From Bathynomus jamesi (Eukaryota; Arthropoda; Malacostraca; Isopoda; Cirolanidae), in assembly GCA_023014485.1 (NCBI GenBank), contig JAJOZX010001000.1, positions 229,501-293,500 on the forward strand: DNA of 64,000 nucleotides. The letters run 5' to 3'. The translations under genes and the position numbers were made by a program. How positions within the stretch are numbered: the stretch's first letter is position 1; every line of letters begins with the position of its first letter. This document shows, piece by piece, positions 52,901 through 63,674 of the stretch. Under the pieces are notes generated by a model, which saw nothing but the letters and a program-made list of their open reading frames with translations, searched no databases and was not told the DNA's origin.

Positions 52901-52929
52901 TTCCGCGGAACACACTTTGGGAACCACTG
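49905..52929 (-). mobile_element. hAT element (Charlie-like ends)
   Basis: Ends CAGTGGTTCCCAAA / TTTGGGAACCACTG and a perfect 8-bp target duplication GACTAGAC (49897-49904, 52930-52937). Length 3,025 bp with a nearly complete transposase gene. Confidence 0.93.
50120..52074 (-). pseudogene. hAT transposase, ZBED5/SCAND3-like (frameshifts)
   Basis: Starts near 52074 (MDRWLKYGFRKKTEIT). Frameshifts at about 52010 and 51840. A BED-type finger (CLLCNKIL, then LQRHMETNH) falls at about 51820-51750. 51750-51480 is open, with another frameshift near 51480, then 51466-50120. That part contains YVLQIDESTDVAG (first Asp), SVCSDGAKAMTG (second Asp), EIRWLSRGNVL, and the hAT dimer end with LPFATTYLCESGFS (Glu) and LDAAPDMRIQLSDI. 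Length and order match vertebrate and arthropod Buster/Charlie-type transposases. Three small indels are the only breaks seen. Confidence 0.88.
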
Positions 52930-53131
52930 GACTAGACTAACACAAATCATTGTTGCTCTCAGTGGTGATGAACCACGAACGAAAGCCTCGTCACTACTTT
53001 GACCCCTAACTGCTTGGCAATGCTGCTGCGAGCTGCTTGTACCCTGAAATGGGCGTATGGCCGAAATGGTGCTTTGTGTAAAAAGATGTTTAAATCATCA
53101 TACTTCCACTAAAATCATGAATAGAGCGATG

Positions 53132-53170
<39 letters not shown>
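52930..53170. other. spacer between hAT and mariner
   Basis: Target duplication, unassigned sequence and (TA)n at 53138-53168. No gene. Confidence 0.6.
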
Positions 53171-53172
<2 letters not shown>

Positions 53173-54380
53173 GGTGTCCCATAAGTCCGGCATCATAGAA
53201 GAAATTCATATTTTTTTATTTCTACAAACCATAATTCATATTTTTCTCTTTCTACAGGCCATAATGTCTGTGAGCAAGGAAGAATGAATCCAGATAATTC
53301 TACTCATAGGAAATCGGAGTCAAAGAGAGGCCTGAATTCGACAGACTGCATCCAGACCGCGAACCAATAACACAGAGTTGTGTTAGCAGACTTGTCGCAA
53401 AGTTTAAGGAAACAGGATCCATAGAAGATAAACCACGCAGTGAACCTTCAAGGAGGTCCACTGACGATGATACAGCGACTGCTATCCTGGCTCATTTTAA
53501 CAGAAGTCCCAATAAGTCTCTTCGGCGATTGTCCGCCGAGACAGGAGTGTCGAAAAGTAGCATCCATCGCATTCTTCAGGCTCACAAATGGCATCCATAT
53601 AAACTTCAGATCCTACAGAAATTAAGCGAAGATGATCCCGACCGGCGGATGGAATTTTGTGAATGAGCTACGGAACAATATGCTCGGGATGCCAATTTCC
53701 CATCCACCATACCATTCTGTTCAGTGATGAGGCTGTTTTTTATGGAAATGGTGAGGTAAATCGATAGAACACCCGCTACTGGTCTCAAAACAACCCTCAC
53801 TGGTATACCTCTTCAAAGGAACAAGGTGCATCTCGGGTGATGGTATGGTGTGGCATTTGGAAGGATCGCATCATAGGCCCCCTCTTTTTCGATGAACGTC
53901 ACTGGAGGCACCTACCTACGTATACTCAAGGAAGAAGCATTTCCCAGTGTCTTGAACGAAGAAGGAAATTTCCCAACATGGTTCCAGCAAGACGGCGCTC
54001 CTGCACATTACAGCACCCAAGTAAGGGAATACCTGTACCAACAATTCCCTGGTCATTGGATAGGACGTTGAGGGCCTGTGGAATGGCCAGCTAGAAGCCC
54101 GGATCTCACGCCACTAGATTTTTATCTCTGGGGCCACTTGAAAGCGCTGGTATACGCAGAGAAAATTAGGAGTGTTGAACATTTGCGGCAGCGCATTATT
54201 GGGGCATGTAACACCATTACTCCTGACATCATTCACCGTGTGCTTGCTGACTGGGTATCACGTCTGAATTTGTGTATTGAAAACAATGGTGGACATATTG
54301 AGCACGTTCTGTAAATAAAAGCTTTTGTTTTGCCTTTTTTTTATTATTTTTCCTATGATGCCGGACTTATGGGACACCCT
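53171..54380 (+). mobile_element. DD41D mariner element
   Basis: Ends agggtgtcccataagtccggcatcatag and ctatgatgccggacttatgggacaccct, about 28 bp of perfect inverted repeat. TA repeats lie outside both ends. 1,210 bp. Confidence 0.92.
53264..54313 (+). pseudogene. DD41D mariner transposase (several frameshifts)
   Basis: ATG at 53264 (MSVSKEE then a stop). The helix-turn-helix part is out of frame near 53500. The first Asp region is near 53725, the MVWCGIWKDRIIGPLFFDE block at 53837, the second Asp block (QQDGAPAH-type) out of frame near 53985, and WPARSPDLTPLDFYLWGHLK at 54078-54140. Ends GGHIEHVL at 54313. At least four frame breaks and two stops, so it is older than its neighbours. Confidence 0.8.
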
Positions 54381-54385
54381 GTGTA

Positions 54386-54400
54386 TATATATATATATAT

Positions 54401-54435
<35 letters not shown>

Positions 54436-54452
54436 TGTGTGTGTGTGTGTGT
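54386..54452. repeat. (TA)n (GATA)n (GT)n microsatellites
   Basis: TA run 54386-54402, atag/gata units 54403-54434, GT run 54436-54452. Confidence 0.85.
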
Positions 54453-54571
54453 GTTACAGGAGACCTGTGTAACTACGGATTTCATGAAATCCCTAAAATG
54501 TTCAGGGATTTTATATAAGGTTAAGTCGTGATATTTTCGTTAAACCTACGGGAAAATTACTGAATGCCCAG
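54453..54571. repeat. left arm of outer inverted repeat
   Basis: Inverted counterpart of 59110-59210: ttacaggagacctgtgtaac, tttcatgaaatccct and ggttaagtcgtgatattttc recur on the opposite strand there. The piggyBac has inserted at a TTAA just inside. Confidence 0.65.
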
Positions 54572-56884
54572 TTAACCCTTCGTGCGCTAGGTGGGACCGA
54601 CTAACAAAGAAGACTATGTGGGGTCACCCAGACCCCAAACTTCAATGGTGAATTTCTGCCATATGCTTAAGTTTATATATACTAAAGTTTGTACATATGT
54701 TGCCCAGGACACGGCACGTGGAGCCAATTCACCATGTGTCCCTCTTTTTTTTTTTTTTTACATTTATTTAAGAATTTTTAAACTTAGAATTCAGCACTCA
54801 GAAACACTTTTTATATTCACAATATAGATTATAGAATAGAAAGAAATAGAAACATAGAACATATGAAACAATGTTTACTGTACACAGTCATCACATACAT
54901 AGTTGGAGTGACTTTCGCAAAGAGGCACATCACATTTTGTGGATGACTTTCTCGTCTTCTTATCCATCTTCCTCGGGCACTTTCCACATCTCTTCCTACC
55001 TCCTGGATTAGGCCTTGGCTGGGGTGCTGCTTCTACCTCATTCATAAATGCCTCCATACATGCTCTAACATGCTTCGGCAAATATCTACCAGCTGACTCA
55101 AAACGTTTCTGGATTGCTGGTTTGCAGAGCTGTTCTGCTAAGTCTGCCAGAAATTTCCTTCTCCTTTGATTCCCTCGATACACATCGGGGGTTTTCTCCA
55201 TGAAACAGCAACTAGCATTGTAAGCTGCAACATCTACCATCCAGTAGAAGATAACTAATGGCCATCTGTTTGTTATGCGCTTACATGAGTAAGTTTTGAT
55301 AAGTTGGTCTAATCGATCAACAGCTCCTTTTGTGGCATTGTAATCTAGAATTACATCAGGTTTGAAAGGTTCTTCCTGCTGCTTTTTTTGATCGAAATGC
55401 ATGGTGCTTAATAACAGAACTGCCTTTCTTACCTTTGGGACATAGCTGCATATCATAAGATGCTGGTCCCTACTAAAGCCAAACTTTGATGAATAGAGCT
55501 GACGATCATTTGAGGCTTGAAATGATTTAGGTATTTGGCGCTTATTTTTCCTTATAGTTCCTAAGAGTGTTAAATTTTTATCAAGTAGTTCTATGGCAAG
55601 GTCAACATCAGTAAACAGGTTGTCAGTGGTAACATTTCTTCCTGACTTCACAATAGTTGAAGTAAGATCTCGAACAACTCTTTGGGCTTGGTGGCGTTCT
55701 GGACCTTCAGGACCTTTTCCACTGTATATCTGGCCATTTAGAAGATGCCCATTCTTAACGTCGGCCATACTCCAAACCTTTATGCCATACTTATCTGGTT
55801 TAGATGGCATGTATACTTTGAATGAGCATTTCCCTCGAAATGCGAGTAGAGATTCATTCACAGTTACATATGTGTTGGCTTTATAGTTTATTTGACATAC
55901 TTCAATAAACTTCTGCCAAACTTCGAATATAGGCGCCAACTTGCCTTGTTCACCATTCCTTCGTTCTGCACGAGTAGTCATGTTATCAAATCTTATTGAC
56001 CTTTTTATTTCTTTGAAACGGTCACGGCTCATAGAAGCACGATAAATTGGTGGACCGGTCTTAGTACCAAATAATTCATCAACTGGCGGAAGCTATCTTT
56101 GTCCAGCCCAGATCTGAGATGAAGTCCTAGCCATGCCATCAGCTCAATAGAATCCAGCTGTTTCCATTTTTCACCATAGAGAGCACCACCTTTTTTATTT
56201 GTTGCATCGAGAACCAATTCAACAATTTCATCTGTGATAAAGAAGCTGAAAGTAGCAGATGCAGCATGCGTAGGTACACTTTCATGAACACCACCTTCTT
56301 CACGAACAATGTTTTGTCTCACATTTCGTCTAAGCCGGGGAGGCTCAGTGCACCACACAAAGTTATCTTTCCCTAACACAATATTGTCATCATCATCATC
56401 ATCATGATCGCTTGCATTGTCACTATCAAAACCTCTAAAGTCACTGTCAGAAGATTGTTCAACATATTCATATTCACTAGCATCAGATAAGTCTACTTCT
56501 GATTCACTATCATCTGACAAATTTGGTTGGTCTACATCTACATCTCCCTCTCCCACCCTGCTAGGAGCATAAAACGTCGATATTGGAATTGACGTTGCCA
56601 TTAGAATGAAAATCTAAGAAAATTTATGAAAAAATCTGAAATTTTTTTTTAATAAATTAGTCACATTGCAGGCGAGGTGGGGTAAGGCAGACCCCATTCA
56701 AGTTTGCTACCCTGTCACTTCCAAATGGTGTGACATTTTTCTCTTATATTTTGTGAGTATATACCATACCTACATACAATAAAAGTCATAGATGACCAGA
56801 CTCTAAAAATAATATTTGAATGAATGGCAGATTTTTGAAATATGCTTGGGGTCCAGTGGACCCCATCAGCCCACGAAGGGTTAA
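54572..56884 (-). mobile_element. piggyBac element
   Basis: TTAA at both ends with inverted termini CCCTTCGTG(C/G)GCT (54576 and inverted at 56880). Length 2.3 kb, one minus-strand transposase. Confidence 0.92.
54875..56601 (-). pseudogene. piggyBac transposase with Asp-to-Asn at the first catalytic site
   Basis: ATG at 56601 with a long acidic N-terminus (DDDDDDN). A 1-nt frameshift near 56090 leads to the 56032-54875 frame. Catalytic domain: TYVTVNESLLAFRGKCSF has Asn where the family has the first catalytic Asp (AAT at about 55858-55856). RNVTTDNLFTDVDL keeps the second and LDYNATKGAVDRLDQ the third. The C-terminal Cys-rich zinc domain is intact (CGKCPRKM, CDVPLCESHSNYVCDDC). About 575 codons. 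The Asn would be expected to abolish cleavage by itself. Confidence 0.88.
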
Positions 56885-56913
56885 ATGAATACCCGGTTAA
56901 GTCGACTGTACAT

Positions 56914-59076
56914 TAGGGTGGCCCACTTTTCAATTTTTTTTTAAAAGTATAGGTGATCGTGGTTTTTCCCATTATTTGGCACTATACTAGCACATTGGTA
57001 CCATTTTTACAAAAATTGATCAATATTTAGGGATCTCGCATCGACCTTGAAATTACGAGTTTTTTTAAAAATGCGTACTTTTTAACTTTTTACTGAATCA
57101 AGATAAATCATTAAGTAGGGATGTTTTCTGAATCATTTTAATGAGAGAAGTCGTTTGGTGTGCCTGCCAATGTCATACGACTAACGGTTTAAAGGTTGTG
57201 CCTGTATACAGGTAATACCAATGTGCTAGTATAGTGCCAAATAATGGGAAAAACCACGATCACCTATACTTTTCAAAAAAATGAGTCACCATACCCGGGC
57301 GGAATGTATAATGTATATAGGTAATTAGAAAATGCACTATGCCTGTGCCAGGTACCTAACCTATTTCTTTTTTTGCAGATCATAACATTTTGAAATTCTG
57401 TCTGAGTTCCTCATCCTTTGTCATGGACAAATCGATGGCAACCATAACTGGAAGAACTCTTGAAGCTACAAATAGAGAGTCATCAAAAGGAAAGGCGAAA
57501 ATAACATCGCTACCTTCTCTAAGATCGGCCTCGGAAATTTTTTTAGTTGGCCAACCGTCGTCCTCCATCAGTGGTAGCAAATTGCCAACAACACGGCAGG
57601 TTTTGCAATACTTCTTCAGTGTTATCCAGTACACTGATAACAGGAAAGACGCATTCAAAGAAACCGTAAACAACGTCTTAAAGTTTTGGAACATGGCCCG
57701 CATTAAAACAATCACAAAGCTCAACTGCGAACGGAAGCTAGAGGCATTGTGGAAAGAGTGGCACTTACTCCAAAAGAGCAGAAAACGAGAAACTGACGCC
57801 GGAGGAAAATGGCAGAAGTTTTCGGACAGTGTGGACAAGCTGTGGGATATCGGAGCATCTGACGCTGTCGAAGATATAAAGAAGAATCGACTGCTGTCCG
57901 ACAAGGACAAGAAAGAAGACATTGACTTCTACCTCGATCAACGTGGTCCTTGGGTGGCAACGATGAGCGGGAACGATAAAGTTTTCGCTGTAAAAAGAAA
58001 GCTACAGGAAGGAAGAAAACGTCCTCGCCAGGAGCCGCAAACCTCAAAGTGTGCATACGAAACCGGAGATGAGGCCATGGAGAATGATGATACTGGCATG
58101 TCAGGAGAGTCGGAGACAGAACTAGCGTGTGTCTGTCAATCTTCCTCGCCGCATCCTTAATGCACCTGCTGTCATGGAAGTGGCTGATCGTTTCCGCATG
58201 TCCAATAATCAGGTGCGTATTGTGTATAGTATTCATCGATAGCGTCAGTTTTAAAGTGTCCCGTAACCCACATGTATTCTTGACAGTTTCCTTTCCACTT
58301 TCCATTCTCTACATAGGTAGTAAGCATTGTGGCTGCTATCACACGTTCGGCGGATCCACCAGCAGACCTCAATCAGTTCAGCATCTCGAAAGAAACGGCT
58401 CGCCGGGGAAGAGTGTCACATCGCCGTGAAGTGGCGACGGCTGTGAAGGACTCCTTCACGCCACCGAGGCACACTGTTGTCCACTGGGATGGCAAAATGG
58501 TCAAGGTCAGTTGATTAAGTTTTCATAGCTATCAATTTAGTAATGCGATTCATGAAGCATAATGTCAATTAAAAAGAGAACTGAATGTGAACAAAAATAG
58601 GTTACTTTACAACCATGAAATTGAAATATATGGCATGTGTTTCAGAACTTCCTTGTAACGGCGGAGCACCGCCAAACAATTCTCATTAGGGTGGCCCACT
58701 TTTCAATTTTTTTTTAAAAGTATAGGTTATCGTAGTTTTTCCCATTATTTGGCACTATACTAGCACATTGGTATTACCTGTATACAGGCATAACTTTTAA
58801 ACCGTTAGTCTTATGACATTGGAAGGCACACCAAACGACTTCTCTCATCAAGCGGATTCAGAAAACATCCCTACTTAATGATTTATCTTGATTCAGTAAA
58901 AAGTTAAAAAGTACGCATTTTAAAAAAAAACTCGTAATTTCAAGGTCGATGCGAGACCCCTAAATATTGTTCAATTTTTGTAAAAATGGTACCAATGTGC
59001 TAGTATACTGCCAAATAATGGGAAAAACTACGATAACCTATACTTTTAAAAAAAAATTGAAAAGTGGGCCACCCTA
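56914..59076 (+). mobile_element. foldback-like element with ~385-bp inverted ends
   Basis: 56914-57297 and 58687-59076 are inverted copies (tagggtggcccacttttcaa outer end). Each end also contains its own internal inverted segment (cccattatttggcactatac / gtatagtgccaaataatggg). Candidate 8-bp target duplication CTGTACA(T/A) at 56906-56913 and 59077-59084. Between the ends lie exons of a transposase gene. Confidence 0.8.
57380..58505 (+). pseudogene. exons of an arthropod-type DDE transposase (3' part missing)
   Basis: The exon begins after acceptor tttctttttttgcag (57379). The frame to 58160 carries LPTTRQVLQYFFSVIQYTD, FWNMARIKTITKLNCERKLE and FYLDQRGPW, a pattern I recall from a large family of arthropod transposon proteins. 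A frameshift near 58125 precedes a plausible donor at 58212. A second exon, about 58317-58505 (acceptor ctctacatag, donor aag|gtcagt), reads RSADPPADLNQFSISKETA and ends just after TVVHWDGK, probably the first catalytic Asp. No later exon is present; the right inverted end follows. Inactive remnant. Confidence 0.55.
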
Positions 59077-59084
59077 CTGTACAA

Positions 59085-59215
59085 TACAAGTACATCCTTG
59101 ACGATTGGTTAGGTTAAGTCATGATATTTCCGCTAAACTAACGAAAATATCACGACTTAACCTTCCATGAAATCCCTAGTTACACAGATTCCATGTAACA
59201 TATACATACAAAGAA
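59085..59215. repeat. right arm of outer inverted repeat
   Basis: Inverted counterpart of 54453-54571 (cgaaaatatcacgacttaacc, atgaaatccctagttacac). It also contains a small internal palindrome of gttaagtcatgatatttccg with itself. Confidence 0.65.
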
Positions 59216-59700
59216 ACTCCCCCCACCAGTTACCAGTTTTCCCACCATTTCTTCAAGAGAGGTGTATGAAGGCGTTAGCCATAAAATTACGACGGGTGGG
59301 TGATGGGTTCGAGGGGGAGTGATTTTTCATTTTGATAAATCGTGCGGATTTATGCGTGATTTTCCATTTATGGGACGCAGCGTTGCACCAGATAGTTTGA
59401 ATGAAATGCTGGTCATTAACTCGAGTGCATGGGGTTAATACAGGAAATGCCTCTGGACGCGAAAGCGTTATGCATTTTCCCGGTCGTTTAAATATATGAC
59501 AGGTTGTGCTTACTTTTATCATGTTTTAGATAGAGTGACTAGGGCCCTCACCTTTTATTCAAGCAGTTGTGAGTTCGAACGCTGGTGGGGGCTATTTTCC
59601 ATCAGGAAAAATCGTGCGCATTCATATATACTTCGTAACCTCGTAGCAGTTCCGTGCGTTGATCTCTTTTCACATGAAGGTCAAGCTGGTGGCTCAATGC

Positions 59701-59741
<41 letters not shown>

Positions 59742-60479
59742 CATCTGTCTTTCTGGCAAGCGATCTGTTTTTCCTGACAAGTGATCTGTCTTTCCTCGGC
59801 AAGTGACCTGTCTTTCCTTGTGAAATGACGTGTTCTATCGAGTGTCCAGTATTACTAATTGAATACGTGATTTTATTCGAAGTGTCTTTAAAAAAAATAA
59901 GTGTTTGGTGCTTTCTTACCTAAATTAGCTCCTGTTATTAATTATTTATAAGTGAATATATTTTATTTATTGACTGTATTTATTACTGTATTATTTGACT
60001 AAACCAAGACGAGTGCACGTGGCTTGCCTTATTTGTTTTCCTTCGAGAGGGTAAAATTACAAAACGTGGTCTAATAAGGGTGATTTTGCGTTGTTTGTTT
60101 TCCTTCGAGAGGGTAAAATTCCAAAACGTGGTCTAATAAGGTTGATTTTGCCTTGTTAAGGATCATCAGGTAGGGTGTGGTCACTGTCCGTGGGAAAAAA
60201 ATGAAAAAGGGAAAAAGTCGGCCGAATTGTGGACACATAAGTTTGGTTTTTTTATCCATCTTTATTAATACTTTTCTTTTCCAGAACCTTCGTCGGTAGC
60301 TTAATTAAGTATATATTCATTTAGTATAAATTTGGGTTACAGGAACCTGTTTCTGCGTTTAAAGAACATTTTTGCGGGCTTGCGCAGATGACGTCACAAT
60401 AAGCACGCGGTAGACCTACGTTTTATTTATTAATTGCTCCTTACTTATTCTTGGAGACGTACGTCGTTATTAGATTACT
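59216..60479. repeat. SINE-like tRNA-related fragments and short tandem repeats
   Basis: Two B-box-like segments with a shared downstream sequence: gggttcgaggggg...aaatcgtgcggattta (59307-59352) and gagttcgaacgctggtgggg...aaatcgtgcgcattca (59572-59624). (TA)n 59704-59737. A 26-bp unit (gatctgtctttcct.ggcaagt) repeats about three to four times at 59747-59820. A 62-bp unit repeats twice at 60032-60155. No gene. Confidence 0.5.
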
Positions 60480-60532
60480 ATTATTAACTCTATATTAATT
60501 TCCAAACGATCGTTTTTTAATTAGTTAATAGC

Positions 60533-61425
60533 ATGGCACCCCCGTCAAGCACTTGCAGTCGCTGTAAAGGAAAGTTTGCCGCTTACGCGTTTATTTTGGC
60601 TAATAATAATGATCAGTTAGTTGGCAGGTGGTGCTCAAACATGGAAATGCTGAGGAACGAGCTAGAGCGTGAGAGGGAGGCCAGAGTGAGGCTTGAAGAA
60701 AGGTTGGTGCTCCTGACAGCAAAGTTAGAATCCTTGGGCCTTCTGAGAGGAGTTACTCTTCAGTCACAGCCCCTCCTGCCTCAGTTTCTACTAATTACAT
60801 AAATCATACTAATAGCCCTCTTTCTCCCCCTAGTTCCCGACCCTTCGTGCAAGTGCGTAATGGAGCCCCATTGAGACAACCTAAGACTTGTCTACCGGTA
60901 TTAACGAACAATAAGTTTTCTGTTTTAGGTTTCGAAGATGTAGATGAACCTGAAATACGACTCATTGGTGATTCCATTGTTCGAGGGCAGCTCGAGGAAT
61001 TCTGCGGGAGGAACCCCCATCGTAGGCGCCGTTACTGCTACCCTGCTGCAAGGGTGGAGGATATAACTAATAGTATTGATTTTTTTACAGACGGAACCTC
61101 TGAGGACACAGCGTATGTTATTCACGTCGGTGCTAATAACGTTCTAAATTCTAGATCAGAAGAGCTGCTGGCTAGGCACACGGATTTACTAGAGCGACTA
61201 AAGGAAAAAACTAATAACATTGTTTTAACAGGTATACTTCCTCGAATTATCCAACGTAACGAGTTCTACAGCAAGGCGACCTATATTAACAATAACCTGA
61301 AGTCACTTTGTCAACAGGAAGGAGTGCATTTTGCGAATTTTTGGAGCAGTTTCTATGGCAGGAGGGACTTGTACCTTAATGTGTACCTTAATGTGTACCG
61401 TACAAGATTAAGCGTGCGAAAGTAA
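60533..61425 (+). pseudogene. CR1-like ORF1 with SGNH-esterase domain (frameshift, C-terminus lost)
   Basis: ATG at 60533 (MAPPSSTCSRCKGKFAAYAF) with a CxxC pair, then a short coiled coil (LRNELEREREARVRLEERL). A frameshift near 60750 leads to the 60847-61425 frame. The esterase has IRLIGDSIVRGQ (nucleophile Ser block), YPAARVEDITN and VIHVGANNV. At the end FYGRRDLYLNVYLNV contains a 12-nt tandem duplication, and the expected Asp-x-x-His block is lost at the hairpin junction. This domain is typical of ORF1 in CR1/L2-type LINEs and probably aids RNA binding or membrane association. Confidence 0.8.
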
Positions 61426-61699
61426 ATAACAAGCCCTTGGCTTCTTATTTACTTTCGCACGCTTAATCTTGTACGGTACACATTCCTCATTTATAGCACT
61501 AAATACTGTTTGAAACGATTCCCACATTATTTGGTTTACTTCTAGAGTAGGGGATATTATAAAGAGTAGAGATAGGGCTTATAGGCTACATAAGTGCGAT
61601 AAAGACAATTTGTTTGGTTACGAAACAACTACATATCTCTAAAACGTGAAGCGAAAAGCGTAATAAAAAGTCACGACAAAGAAACTCCAAGCGATTCTT

Positions 61700-63227
61700 T
61701 CAATACGTCAATAATAGGAATCCAGTGAAGAGTGTCTTGGGGCCGTTGAAAATCCTGACGGAGAGCTAGTTTCTGAAAACAAGCAAATGGCTACCCTGCT
61801 AAACGAAATTTTTACGTAAGTGTTTACAATGGAAGATGTAACGAATATCCCTACGGTTATAGACATAATCCCTTTTGACAATGGTAATACTTTAGATAAT
61901 ATTGTGTTAGTGAAAAGGAGGTAATGCGCTATATTAATAAAATGAAAATGAGTAAATCACCGGGGCCGGATTCCATATATCCCATACAACTAAAAGAATT
62001 AAAAGAAAGCATTGTTGTGCCGCTAACAAAAATTTTTGATGTGTCTATTTCTGAAGGTTGCGTACCAGATAATTTCAAGTTAGCAAATGTAACACCTATT
62101 TTAAGAAAGGCGATAAAGGTGCGGCGGGAAATTATAGGCCAATCAGTTTAAACGTCTGTTGTAAGTAAGCTACTGAAATCAATAGTTAGGGATCATATAG
62201 TCGAACACTTGGAATTGCATAACGTGATTAGAAATACGCAGCACGGTTTTAGGCGAAACAAAGCTTGCTTAACTAATCTTAAGAATTTTTTCAAAGCGTG
62301 GTTGAAGTTTACGATAGTCATCGTGCGGCGGTAGATGTAGTGTATTTAGATTTTCAAAAAGCGTTTGACACCTTACCGCACAAAAGACCCATTGAAAAAA
62401 ACTAAGGCTCACGGAATCAGGGGTGTAGTAATAAATTGGATAGAAGAGTGGTTGCGAGGTAGAAAACAGAGGGTGGTCGTTGATGGAGCGGAGTCGTGTT
62501 GGGCTAATGTAGCGAGTGGCGTTCCTCAGGGTTCTGTATTGGGCCCCTTGCTTTTTCTTATATATATTTTAACGATTTAGATGTCGGCCTAATTAGTACA
62601 GTTTCAAAGTTTGCGGATGACACGAACTTGAGTGGTAGGGCAATTAATGATGAAGATAGAGGTAAAATCCAGGAAGATCTAAATAAAATCGTTGATTGGT
62701 CAGTCACATGGCAAATGAGATTTAACTTCGATAAGTGCAAAATTTTACATATAGGTTCGGGTAATGTTAATTTGCGTATAGTATGTCAGGGAAGGAGTTG
62801 GCAAGCGTAGAACAGGAAAAAGATTTAGGAGTTATCGTACAGCAGCGGTCAATAAGGCGAACAAGGTGCTAGGTTTTATAGCTAGGAATTTTGAGTACAA
62901 ATCGCGCGATATTATTGCTCCTCTTCATAAATCATTAGTTAGACCCCATTTGGAGTACGCGATCCAATTTTGGAATCTACATGTGCGCAAAGCTATAGAT
63001 AAAATCGAAAGAGTTCAAAGACGAGCAACTAAGATGATTCCGTCGCCTAGGTTGAAGTTGTACGAGGATAGGCTTAAGGAGTTAAAATTGATTACACTCG
63101 AGACTAGGAGGCTAAGGGGTGATCTAATCCAGGTTTTTAAAATTATGAATGGGTTCGATAACGTAAATAGAGATAGTTTTTCCGAAATATCACAATATAA
63201 TAGAACTAGAAATAACGGGTTAAGTTG
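61700..63227 (+). pseudogene. CR1/L2-type reverse transcriptase (many frame breaks)
   Basis: Readable blocks in order: NPDGELVSENKQMATLLNEI, KMSKSPGPDSIYPIQLKEL (61924 frame), VYLDFQKAFDTLPHK (62340), VASGVPQGSVLGPLLFLIY (62510), SKFADDTNLSG (catalytic, 62608) and the thumb/C-terminal MLGFIARNFEYKSRDIIAPL and KIERVQRRATKMIPSPRL (62866-63228). At least six frame changes. Order and motifs are standard for CR1-like RTs that copy RNA at nicked target DNA. The upstream endonuclease is missing. Confidence 0.85.
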
Positions 63228-63536
63228 ACAAGTCGAAGGTTCGAGACAGCAGTTGCCAAAAACTTTTTACACATAAAATAGTAAATAGCTGGAATAGTTT
63301 GCCGGAGAAGTAATTAGTAGCATGTCTATAAACATGTTTAAAAATCGATTAGACGCATATGTTGATAGATTGGGTATAATTTAAGGTAGTAAAATTAAGG
63401 TTTTTGTGGTTCGGAACCCACGTAAAATTGTAGGTCCACTCCGCTACCACGGAGGACATGCGCAATACACAACTACAACTACAGTTAGGTAGACCAGCCA
63501 TGAGTGGATCCTAGGGTCTTTGTTTGTCCGAAACAT

Positions 63537-63596
<60 letters not shown>

Positions 63597-63604
63597 TATA
63601 TACA

Positions 63605-63650
<46 letters not shown>

Positions 63651-63674
63651 TATATATATATATATATATATATA
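63537..63674. repeat. (TA)n microsatellite
   Basis: About 135 bp of TA repeats with three short interruptions; the mariner end follows directly. Confidence 0.9.

Larger units (their letters stand above)
60480..63500 (+). mobile_element. CR1-like LINE, endonuclease region missing
   Basis: ORF1 with esterase-type domain at 60533-61425, RT at about 61700-63230, 3' untranslated region to about 63500. The apurinic endonuclease expected between ORF1 and RT is absent; a 39-bp perfect hairpin marks the junction (61394-61480). Confidence 0.75.

Noticed and set aside
53440..53625. Separate small gene in the 53.2 kb mariner
   Set aside because: Part of the frameshifted transposase region in the wrong frame.
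57380..57922. 180-codon minus-strand frame opposite the 57.4 kb exon
   Set aside because: Lies exactly antisense to a frame with recognisable transposase motifs; no motif of its own.
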